Position numbers and translations under genes: made by a program. A stretch of 5,458 nt of DNA from CAVSWN01 sp046728115 (GTDB lineage Bacteria; Acidobacteriota; Vicinamibacteria; Vicinamibacterales; CAVVIG01): positions 1 to 5,458 of the forward strand of contig JBKPDW010000506.1 of assembly GCA_046728115.1 (NCBI GenBank), written 5' to 3'. Positions 1 through 5,458 of this stretch are shown here, in pieces. The stretch's first letter is position 1, and the number at the start of each line of letters is the position of its first letter. The notes under the pieces were generated by a model. It was not told the DNA's origin. It saw only the letters and a program-made list of their open reading frames with translations, and ran no database searches.

Positions 1-645
1 CTGTACGGCGCCGCAAATCAGGAATGGCTGGAAGGGCCGCTCGCGGTGGTCGCAGCGGTATCGGTCACGTGGATGACGGTCCACATGTGGCGCACGGGCC
101 GGCGGATGAAAAGCGACATCGAGGTGCGGCTGGAATCGTCATCCGCGCGGCCAGGGTGGGCGGCGTTTGCCGCCGTGTTCCTGTTCACGGTGTTGATGAT
201 CAGCCGCGAGGGACTGGAAACGGCGCTGCTCCTGATGCAGCTGCGCGACACGGTTCACCTGGCGCTCGGCGCAGCGGCTGGCGTGCTCGGCGCGGCCGGG
301 GTGGCATGGCTCTATTCGCGCTACGGCCGGCGTGTGAATCTCGGGCTGTTCTTTCAGGCCACGGCGATTTTCCTGTTCGTGTTCGTCGTGCAGTTGACGA
401 TCCAGGGCGTGCACGAAACGGCGGAACAGGGATTCCTCCCATACAGCGAGATCATCCACGCGCGAACCGAATCGTGGGGGCCCGACAGCACTTTCGGGCA
501 CCTGCTGACGTATCTGCTCGCCGTCCTCCCGCTCGGATGGGTGCTCCTCAAGGGTGTCTTTTCGACGCGCCCGGTGTTTCAGCCGAAGGCGCCGGTCGCG
601 TGGATCCCCGAGACAGATCGACCAAGTCCGGCATATAAACGATGA
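1..645 (+). CDS. FTR1-family high-affinity iron permease, C-terminal part (5' end outside window)
   Basis: This is an inner-membrane iron transporter of the FTR1/EfeU type, which in known systems moves iron inward after oxidation or release by a partner protein. The frame is open from base 1 and gives 214 residues, so the N-terminal part lies upstream. The diagnostic REGLE motif is at visible residues 69-73 in the context MISREGLETALLL; family members usually carry two such motifs, so this should be the second. Hydrophobic segments lie near residues 11-30, 53-68, 85-105, 117-135 and 167-185. A GVHETAEQG stretch (136-144) resembles the family's conserved loop before the last membrane segment. 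The tail after about residue 190 is hydrophilic. The final 98 bases overlap the 3' end of the minus-strand gene. The family call is firm; the metal and any partner protein cannot be judged here. The first ATG in view (base 46) is internal, not the true start. Confidence 0.9.
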   Translation: MYGAANQEWLEGPLAVVAAVSVTWMTVHMWRTGRRMKSDIEVRLESSSARPGWAAFAAVFLFTVLMISREGLETALLLMQLRDTVHLALGAAAGVLGAAGVAWLYSRYGRRVNLGLFFQATAIFLFVFVVQLTIQGVHETAEQGFLPYSEIIHARTESWGPDSTFGHLLTYLLAVLPLGWVLLKGVFSTRPVFQPKAPVAWIPETDRPSPAYKR

Positions 646-1507
646 GACCGCCCGAGCGCGTGCTCTTCGAATATCCCGCCACGAGTTGATCGAGGTACTG
701 CTCGGGCGAGAAATCGAACCAGTCCTTTTGATCCGCGTCCAGCAACAACAGGTCGGTGTCGGTCATCGTCAGCTTCCCGAACCGAAGCGTCCCTCCGCGG
801 TAGTACATGTAGTTCTGGCTCTGATGTCCAGGCGGCGCGATTTGAGATCGGGATGGTGTGCCGAACTGTTCGAGCAGGGCACCGTTTTCGATCCAGGCAC
901 GCGTGACGCGTCCCTGCACGCGTGGCGGCGGGAGCAGCCGCCCCGGATCGAGAATCAAGTCGTCGCCGTCTACGACCACTCCACTCGATTCTATCATCTT
1001 CACGAGCTTTTCAAGTTCGAGACCGAAGAAATCGAGCACGCGCTTCGACAGAAAGCCGGCTGCTTTGAGCGAGGTTGGGTGCAGCCGAATCCTGCCATCG
1101 GACGTGGCCGCGACCGATGCCCGCATTGAGAATGGAACCCGAATGCCCTTCTTGAGCGTACCCGTCTGCGTGAGTTCCTGACCGTCGATGCCCACCTTGA
1201 TACTGCTCAACGGAGAGCCGGGTCCGGCGAACACGACATTGTTCATGAGGTTCGTGAGGCTCTCCGGCGACATCGCGACGCGGCCCGAGTCGATGTCGAG
1301 GACGTAGGACTTCACATCATCGAAAACAGGGGGCCCCGTAGACTGGCTGCGAAGACGACCGGCGAGATCGTCGACGCGCAATTCCACGCCCTGGCCGAGA
1401 TGGAAGGTGATGTGACGGAATCGCGCCGCCACGTCCTGAGCTTCTCTGGACGCTGCGCCGCTCGAGCTCAGCAAGGCGATCGATGCGAGACACAGAAAGC
1501 GAGTCAT
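548..1507 (-). CDS. secreted protein of unknown function, 319 residues
   Basis: I do not recognise a named family with confidence. The chosen start (ATG at 1507-1505) puts a short signal peptide at the front: MTR, a hydrophobic run to about residue 15, then small residues (SGAAS) before a likely cleavage near 20-23. A GAGG lies 8 bases upstream. The mature part looks like a compact beta-rich domain: an amphipathic segment with VELRVDDLAGRL near 41-52, SPESLTNLMNN (80-90), SSIKVGIDGQEL (101-112), LKKGIRVPF (118-126), DGRIRLHP (137-144), then a helical FGLELEKLVKM (161-171) and DDLILDPGRLLPPP (182-195). The alternation of strands with one amphipathic helix recalls lipid-binding or LmeA/DUF2993-like export proteins, but this is a guess from pattern. 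No catalytic motif or further membrane segment is visible. The last 32 codons overlap the permease gene and encode a low-complexity tail rich in S, P, T and A. The frame stays open upstream to an ATG at 1681, but that extension is Arg-rich, lacks export features and would run into the neighbouring gene. Confidence 0.8.
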   Translation of the reverse strand: MTRFLCLASIALLSSSGAASREAQDVAARFRHITFHLGQGVELRVDDLAGRLRSQSTGPPVFDDVKSYVLDIDSGRVAMSPESLTNLMNNVVFAGPGSPLSSIKVGIDGQELTQTGTLKKGIRVPFSMRASVAATSDGRIRLHPTSLKAAGFLSKRVLDFFGLELEKLVKMIESSGVVVDGDDLILDPGRLLPPPRVQGRVTRAWIENGALLEQFGTPSRSQIAPPGHQSQNYMYYRGGTLRFGKLTMTDTDLLLLDADQKDWFDFSPEQYLDQLVAGYSKSTRSGGLIVYMPDLVDLSRGSTRPAPSAETPGASKRHP

Positions 1508-1576
1508 GCGGCGAGCCTCGCATCTCTTGTACCGTTGCAGTGGCCTGTGGCTGAGGCTGAGGCTAAGATCGCGGGC
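1508..1576. promoter_or_regulatory. divergent intergenic region with presumed promoters for both flanking genes
   Basis: This 69-base gap lies between two divergently read starts, so both genes' 5' signals must sit in it or in the opposing coding sequence. It holds the GAGG of the minus-strand gene and nearly three tandem copies of GGCTGA (1549-1567) ahead of the plus-strand start. I cannot pick out convincing -35/-10 boxes on either strand, so the promoter role rests on gene orientation only. Confidence 0.35.
1516..1519 (-). promoter_or_regulatory. ribosome binding site for the secreted protein gene
   Basis: On the minus strand this reads GAGG with 8 bases before the ATG at 1507-1505. It supports the signal-peptide start over the upstream in-frame ATG at 1681. 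Confidence 0.55.
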
Positions 1577-2665
1577 GTGTCCGCATCGCCGCACCGGCTT
1601 CAGTACATCGACTGGGCTCGAGGCATCGCCGTGCTGCTGATGATCGAAGCGCACACGATCGACGCGTGGACGCGGCCTCAATCGAAGACATCGGTCGGGT
1701 ACGGCGTGGCCATGATGTTCGGGGGGTTCGCCGCCCCGCTGTTCCTGTGGCTCGCGGGTCTGGGCACAGCAATGGCGGCCTTCCGCACGGCCGAGCGCAC
1801 AGGGAGCCGCGCACGTGCGGTCGAAGCGACGTTCCGGCGCGGGCTGGAAATTTTCGTCCTCGCGTTTCTATTCCGCATCCAGGCATTCATCGTCAGTCCG
1901 CCGAGCACGCCGCTCAAGCTCTTTCGCGTCGACATCCTGAACGTCATGGGTCCTGCGATGGCAGCAGCTGCATTGGTGTGGGCCGTCGGCGCGAGCGCAC
2001 GCATGCGTGCGTTCGTGTATGCCGGCGTTGCAACGGCGATCGCAATGATCACGCCGATCGTGCGCGCATCGACGGCCGTGGATCACTTGCCGGTTTGGCT
2101 GCAGTGGTACGTGCGGCCCGCTGGAGAATTCACGACGTTCACGCTGTTTCCGTGGGCTGGTTTCGTCTTCGTCGGTGCCGCGGTCGGTGCGCTCGTGGCC
2201 GAGGCCAACAGCATGACCTCCGAACGCAGACTTCACGCCGGTCTTGCGCTTGCAGGAATCGGACTTGTGGCGATGGGCTTCGTCCTCGCCGCGCGCCCTT
2301 CGATTTATCAAAGCTCCTCGTTCTGGACGACCTCCCCGACATGGTTTGTCATTCGCGCCGGCATCATGATGGTTGCGCTTGCTGCTTGCTTTGTAGTCGA
2401 ACGCTTCGAATTCTCGTGGCTGGCGCCTCTGGCGAAAATGGGGCGCAGCTCGCTCTTCATCTACTGGATTCACGTCGAGCTGGCGTACGGCTACGCCAGC
2501 TGGCTGTGGCGAGGCAGCCTGCCATTCTGGGCCGCCGCGACCGGGTTTGCGGTGTTCTCGGCCCTGATGTACGGTGCTGTGCTCCTGCGTGACCGGCTCG
2601 TCGACAATTGGCGTAGAATCAGCCCCGATCCGGAGAGGGGATCCGCAGTACACGGATATTCGTAA
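1577..2665 (+). CDS. DUF1624/HGSNAT-type integral membrane acyltransferase
   Basis: This is a multi-pass inner-membrane protein of the group related to the heparan-alpha-glucosaminide N-acetyltransferase catalytic domain (DUF1624) and, more distantly, to acyltransferase-3 proteins. Such enzymes move acyl groups, often acetyl, onto sugars or other acceptors across the membrane. Family signs are YIDWARG (residues 10-16) followed by a membrane segment and an early histidine (H26, in MIEAHT), LFRVDILNVMGP (115-126), FPWAGFVFVGA near 191-201, and KMGRSSLFIYWIH (287-299) near the C-terminus. About nine or ten hydrophobic segments are visible. The start is uncertain: GTG at 1577 gives 362 residues and begins just before the conserved region, with a GAGG (1559-1562) 14 bases upstream, which is rather far. 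GTG at 1547 is an alternative adding ten residues, AEAEA-like at the front. ATG at 1400 would run 108 bases into the divergent gene and is unlikely. Acceptor and donor are unknown. The TAA stop directly abuts a palindromic element. Confidence 0.8.
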   Translation: MSASPHRLQYIDWARGIAVLLMIEAHTIDAWTRPQSKTSVGYGVAMMFGGFAAPLFLWLAGLGTAMAAFRTAERTGSRARAVEATFRRGLEIFVLAFLFRIQAFIVSPPSTPLKLFRVDILNVMGPAMAAAALVWAVGASARMRAFVYAGVATAIAMITPIVRASTAVDHLPVWLQWYVRPAGEFTTFTLFPWAGFVFVGAAVGALVAEANSMTSERRLHAGLALAGIGLVAMGFVLAARPSIYQSSSFWTTSPTWFVIRAGIMMVALAACFVVERFEFSWLAPLAKMGRSSLFIYWIHVELAYGYASWLWRGSLPFWAAATGFAVFSALMYGAVLLRDRLVDNWRRISPDPERGSAVHGYS

Positions 2666-2750
2666 ATTGGAGGTTGCTGATTGCCGATTGCTGATGCTGG
2701 TCACCATCCACAACCCCAATCAGCAATCATGAATGAGCAATCAGCAATTC
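2666..2750. repeat. intergenic element of nested inverted repeats (CAATCAGCAAT units)
   Basis: The element starts right after the upstream TAA stop and ends just before the next gene's leader. TTGCTGATTGC (2674-2684) is a perfect 11-base inverted match to GCAATCAGCAA (2737-2747). Inside it, GATTGCTGAT (2686-2695) matches ATCAGCAATC (2719-2728) perfectly over 10 bases. CAATCAGCAAT also occurs as a direct repeat at 2717 and 2738. The transcript could fold into a two-part hairpin with a 23-base loop. GC is about 47% (40 of 85 by hand count), lower than the flanking genes. There is no T-run, so a classic intrinsic terminator is not supported. It contains no coding sequence that I would accept. 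Confidence 0.75.
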
Positions 2751-2757
2751 GCATGAT

Positions 2758-2762
2758 GGAGG
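2758..2762 (+). promoter_or_regulatory. strong ribosome binding site deciding the aminotransferase start
   Basis: GGAGG sits 5 bases before the ATG at 2768. In-frame ATGs at 2729, 2753 and 2756 exist upstream, but only the 2768 start has this signal and places the twin-arginine motif at the very N-terminus. Confidence 0.75.
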
Positions 2763-2767
2763 CCACC

Positions 2768-4033
2768 ATGAACCGTCGCGATTTCGCCAAGCTCCTCGCC
2801 TTCAGCGGCGCCGTGCCGTTCGTGACGCCGACGATAGACTGGCCGGCTGCCGACAAGCTGCCACCAACTCCGGCGGTGCCGGACGAAAAGTTCTGGGTGG
2901 CCGTACGCGATCAGTTCGTCATGCCTCGCGAGCTGACGATGCTGAACGCGGCGAACCTGTGTCCCTCGTCAGGCCCGGTGCTCGACATGCTGTACTCCAT
3001 GACAAAGGACATGGATCAGGATCCGTCTATGGACAACCGCGCCAAGCTCGGCGACGGGCGCGAGAACACGCGAAAGCTGCTCGCCGATTTCCTGCGCGTG
3101 ACGCCCGACGAAATCGTCATCACCCGCAACACGAGCGAGTCGAACAACCTGGTGTCCACGGGCGTCGATCTCAAGGCCGGCGACGAGGTGCTCCTGACTG
3201 CCGACAACCATCCGAGCAATCACACGGCGTGGCAGGAGAAATCGAAGCGCTTCGGCTTCACGGTCATCGACGTACCTGTTCCGAATCCGCATCCCGGGTT
3301 CGACTACTACGTTGACGCGTTCACGAAGGCCATCACTCCGCGGACGAAGCTGATCTCGTTCACGCATCAGACCAGTACGGTAGGGGATCTGTTCCCCGCC
3401 AGGGAGTTGTGTCGGCTGGCTCGCGAGCGCGGCATCCTGTCGCTCGTGGACGGCGCGCAGAGCTTCGGATTGATGGACGTGGATCTGAGCGACATCCAGC
3501 CCGACTTCTACAGCGGCAGCGCGCACAAGTGGCCGTGCGGACCGAAGGAGAACGGCGTGCTCTACATCAACAAGAGCGCGCAGTCGAAGATTTGGGCGAG
3601 CATCTTCAGTGCGTACCCCGGTCGCGTCGGGGTGTCGCGCACGTTCGAGGGATTTGGACAACGCGACGAGCCGGCGATGATCGCGTTCGGCGAAGCGCTG
3701 AAGCTGCAAACCCAGGTTGGACGTGCCAACATCGAGAAGCGTTCGCGCGAGCTCACGACCGCCCTGATCGACGGTCTCAAGAAGATCGACGGCATCAAGA
3801 TCTGGACGAGCCCCGAGCCGTCGCGCCGTGTCGCCGTGCTGTCGTTCCAGCCGGGCAATCTGGATGTGCGAAAGCTATCCGCGGCCCTCTATCAGAAGGA
3901 TCGCATCGGCTGCGCGACGCGCGGCGGTCAGGATCGGCCGGGCTTGCGCTTTTCGCCGCACTTCTACAACACGCACGCCGACGTGGAGAAGACGATCGCC
4001 GCCGTCAGGAAGTACATGGCGAGTGGCGTGTAA
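2768..4033 (+). CDS. Tat-exported class V PLP-dependent aminotransferase (isopenicillin-N-epimerase-like)
   Basis: This is a fold-type I PLP enzyme of the aminotransferase class V group, which includes cysteine desulfurases, isopenicillin N epimerase and related lyases. The product has 421 residues, a full length for the family. The N-terminus MNRRDFAKLL followed by a hydrophobic stretch to about residue 22 is a twin-arginine signal, implying export of a folded, cofactor-loaded protein. PLP-site features are clear: TRNTSESNN (119-127) for phosphate and ring contacts, H200 in SFTHQTSTVGDLFP, the aspartate D228 in VDGAQSFG that pairs with the pyridine nitrogen, and the Schiff-base lysine K254 in GSAHKWPCGPKENG. 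R394 in GLRFSPHFYN is the likely substrate-carboxylate arginine. The desulfurase-type active-site cysteine loop is not evident, so epimerase, lyase or aminotransferase chemistry is more likely than sulfur transfer. The substrate is unknown. It lies 102 bases behind the acyltransferase gene on the same strand and could be co-transcribed, but a palindromic element stands between them. Confidence 0.9.
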   Translation: MNRRDFAKLLAFSGAVPFVTPTIDWPAADKLPPTPAVPDEKFWVAVRDQFVMPRELTMLNAANLCPSSGPVLDMLYSMTKDMDQDPSMDNRAKLGDGRENTRKLLADFLRVTPDEIVITRNTSESNNLVSTGVDLKAGDEVLLTADNHPSNHTAWQEKSKRFGFTVIDVPVPNPHPGFDYYVDAFTKAITPRTKLISFTHQTSTVGDLFPARELCRLARERGILSLVDGAQSFGLMDVDLSDIQPDFYSGSAHKWPCGPKENGVLYINKSAQSKIWASIFSAYPGRVGVSRTFEGFGQRDEPAMIAFGEALKLQTQVGRANIEKRSRELTTALIDGLKKIDGIKIWTSPEPSRRVAVLSFQPGNLDVRKLSAALYQKDRIGCATRGGQDRPGLRFSPHFYNTHADVEKTIAAVRKYMASGV

Positions 4034-4133
4034 ATTTGGCAATTGGGTAATCGAGTAATCGGGGTAATTGATTGGTCAAATTGAACGCTCAATCTCCAAT
4101 CGACTACTTTGCCCGTTTACTCAATTACCCGAT
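4034..4133. repeat. intergenic palindromic element between convergent genes (GGGTAATYGAGTAA arms)
   Basis: The element starts directly after the TAA stop of the plus-strand gene and runs into the last codons of the minus-strand gene. GGGTAATCGAGTAA (4045-4058) pairs with TTACTCAATTACCC (4117-4130) at 13 of 14 positions. A second copy of the left arm, GGGTAATTGA (4062-4071), matches TCAATTACCC (4121-4130) perfectly, so two left arms compete for one right arm. GATTGG (4070-4075) also pairs with CCAATC (4096-4101). GC is 41% (41 of 100 by hand count), far below the neighbours. A hairpin here could end transcription from both sides, but it lacks a GC-rich stem with a T-run, so that role is only possible. 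Confidence 0.75.
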
Positions 4134-5458
4134 GTCACGGCCCCCCTCTCCGTGGTCCTGATGTCGTTGAAGTTCAGCACCGTGTTGAACAGCATGTTGA
4201 ACTCTCCGAAGTTCTGCCATCGGTAGCACGGATTCCCCGCGAACAGAATCACGCGGCCCTTGCCCGACGCTTGATCGACGATGGCCGCCCGATTGCGGAT
4301 TTCGGCAGCGCCGCGCATCAGGCCGCTCAGCACGTGATCGTCGCCGCCAGGGTATCGCATGAGCACGCTCTGCGGCGTGGGCGGCGGTCCAGCAGGCGGC
4401 GGCCCGTCGAAAGGATTGGCGCCCGTCTGAACGCTCAGCAACGGTCCGCTGGCATATCGGACGGGAATCACCTTCTTGTCGTACCCATAGAAGATCGGAT
4501 GGTCCGGCTGCAGAATTTCCGCATCGACGATCGGGCCCGGCGCGTAGAACTGCGCCGACGGCCGCGCGGCATCGACTCGCGGCGCGACTCCGAATTCCGC
4601 AGCAAAGAAACTGGCGCCGCCAAGCGTGACCAGCAGGCCGCCATCCTTCACGAACTTGTCGAATTGCGCCGCGCCGTCGAGACCCATTCCCCCTGTGATG
4701 TCGTCGGACTCGCCGTAGATCCCGAGGTTCCTGAACCGGTCGCTCTTCTTGTACGCGATCGGCTGTCCGCGGTTCTCAATGTCGAAGACAATGCGCTTGC
4801 CGCTGCCGCCTTGATTCGGCATGACGATGACGTCGTAGGAGGCTTTGAGGTCGCCCTTTTTCACACGCTCCTTGTAAATGAGGTCGTACGGCACCTCGAA
4901 CTTGTCGAACGCGTACCGCACCCAGCCGACGTCCTGCGTGTTGCCCCAGATGCTGTAAATCGCCACACGCGGTAAGTCGAGGTCATGCATTGGGACCTGA
5001 GGCGCCGCAGAAAGCGCGATGGCTGTGAGCCCCAGTGCTTCGACAGCGCTTCGCACCCTGGCCGCATCACCCGTCACGACAAACGACCCAGCGGGGAGCG
5101 TCGTGTCACCTTGTTTGAATTCCTTCTCGATCGCCTGAACCTTCAAATCCTTGAGTCGATAACGCAGCATCACCATGTTGTTCGATCCATAGTGCGCGAC
5201 AGCGAACGTCGAACCGTTACCGGTGACGGTGCCGGCAAGATGAATTTCCTTCTCCTTCACCGGTTCGACTCCAAGGTCCAGGATCTTCTTGTCTGCAATC
5301 TCTTTTACGTCGGTCTGACTCATCAACCCCATCGTCCAGGACGCATCGTCGTAGGTGCGGAGATTCGGATCCGGGTACACCTGCTTCTCCAGAAGCGTTT
5401 TCGCCAGGCGGCTGTACGGCTGATCGCGTTTGACGATGAAGGAGCCAGCGGGGAAGGA
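4121..5458 (-). CDS. M14-type zinc carboxypeptidase-like protein, C-terminal part with amidotransferase-like domain (5' end outside window)
   Basis: The frame is open to the window edge, giving 445 C-terminal residues. The pattern PAGSFIVKRDQPYSRLAKTLLEKQ-like start, then YPDPN and RTYDDASWTMGLM (visible 34-46), is what I associate with the post-catalytic region of large (roughly 850-950 residue) secreted M14 peptidases. The zinc-binding catalytic domain would lie upstream and is not seen, so activity cannot be judged. From about residue 160 (LDLPRVAIYSIWGNTQDVGW) to the end it resembles a type 1 glutamine amidotransferase-like/ThuA-like fold, with a strand and turn at LLVTLGGASFF (275-285). 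Alanine stands where true amidotransferases carry the nucleophilic cysteine, so this domain is probably non-catalytic or ligand-binding. A proline-rich GPPPAGPPPTP linker lies near 352-362. PAGSF occurs twice (visible 3-7 and 122-126), each before a stretch that looks like a small alpha/beta unit. The last codons (SGN and the TGA stop) lie inside the palindromic element. The M14 assignment is by remembered pattern. Confidence 0.75.
   Translation of the reverse strand, partial: SFPAGSFIVKRDQPYSRLAKTLLEKQVYPDPNLRTYDDASWTMGLMSQTDVKEIADKKILDLGVEPVKEKEIHLAGTVTGNGSTFAVAHYGSNNMVMLRYRLKDLKVQAIEKEFKQGDTTLPAGSFVVTGDAARVRSAVEALGLTAIALSAAPQVPMHDLDLPRVAIYSIWGNTQDVGWVRYAFDKFEVPYDLIYKERVKKGDLKASYDVIVMPNQGGSGKRIVFDIENRGQPIAYKKSDRFRNLGIYGESDDITGGMGLDGAAQFDKFVKDGGLLVTLGGASFFAAEFGVAPRVDAARPSAQFYAPGPIVDAEILQPDHPIFYGYDKKVIPVRYASGPLLSVQTGANPFDGPPPAGPPPTPQSVLMRYPGGDDHVLSGLMRGAAEIRNRAAIVDQASGKGRVILFAGNPCYRWQNFGEFNMLFNTVLNFNDIRTTERGAVTSGN

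Noticed and set aside
1400..1576. N-terminal extension of the acyltransferase to an ATG at 1400
   Set aside because: It would overlap the divergent gene by 108 bases and adds no family-like sequence; the conserved region begins right after the GTG at 1577.
1508..1681. N-terminal extension of the secreted protein to an ATG at 1681
   Set aside because: The added 58 residues are Arg-rich, would bury the signal peptide and overlap the acyltransferase start; the ATG at 1507 has its own GAGG.
1666..2592. A 308-codon plus-strand frame within the acyltransferase gene
   Set aside because: It is an Arg/Cys/His-rich shifted-frame reading of the acyltransferase, which has clear family motifs in its own frame.
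1868..2719. A 283-codon open frame on the minus strand opposite the acyltransferase
   Set aside because: It is Arg/His-rich with no fold-like pattern, lies antisense to clear transmembrane coding sequence and starts within repeat DNA.
2666..2750. Possible CRISPR array from the repeated CAATCAGCAAT units
   Set aside because: The units are only 10-11 bases, partly inverted, with no regular spacer series and no cas gene nearby.
2969..3709. A 246-codon minus-strand frame opposite the aminotransferase
   Set aside because: It is an antisense shadow of a gene with an intact PLP active site; the composition is typical of high-GC antisense frames.
4034..4120. Classic intrinsic terminator between the convergent genes
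   Set aside because: The stems are AT-rich and no run of T follows on either strand, so only a non-standard terminator remains possible.
4109..4975. A 288-codon open frame on the plus strand opposite the M14-type gene
   Set aside because: It is rich in Arg, Val and Ala with no domain pattern, starts inside a palindromic element, and mirrors the codon bias of the well-supported minus-strand gene.

Overview
The window is a gene-dense, high-GC (about 60-65% by eye in the coding parts) piece of bacterial chromosome. It carries five protein genes, two of them cut by the window edges, and two short AT-richer palindromic intergenic elements. The gene types (an FTR1-family permease, a large M14-type secreted peptidase with an amidotransferase-like tail, a Tat-exported class V aminotransferase, a DUF1624-type membrane acyltransferase) together with runs of 'AATCAGCAATC'-like intergenic DNA fit a soil-type Acidobacteriota, perhaps near Vicinamibacteria. 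That placement is inference from style only; there is no rRNA or other marker here.

Layout. Bases 1-645 (+) hold the C-terminal 214 residues of an FTR1-family iron permease. Its last 98 bases overlap, tail to tail, the 3' end of a 319-residue secreted protein of unknown function on the minus strand (548-1507). A 69-base divergent gap (1508-1576) separates that gene from a 362-residue multi-pass acyltransferase (1577-2665, +). An 85-base element of nested inverted repeats begins right after the acyltransferase stop and precedes a well-placed Shine-Dalgarno. Next comes a 421-residue PLP-dependent class V aminotransferase with a twin-arginine signal (2768-4033, +). A second palindromic element of different sequence but similar design (4034-4133) fills the gap to the last gene and contains its stop codon. 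That gene (4121-5458, -) is the C-terminal 445 residues of an M14-type metallopeptidase-like protein with a type 1 amidotransferase-like domain.

How the genes relate. Most products act at or beyond the inner membrane: iron uptake, an exported protein, membrane acyl transfer, an exported PLP enzyme and probably a secreted peptidase. Gene orientation alternates (+, -, +, +, -), so only the acyltransferase and aminotransferase could share a transcript. The sequence gives no strong sign of one shared pathway. I found no tRNA, rRNA, CRISPR array, transposase or phage gene, and there is no gene-free stretch longer than about 100 bases. The most notable features are the two palindromic elements set against stop codons, the antisense gene overlap, the uncharacterised secreted protein and the Tat-exported PLP enzyme.
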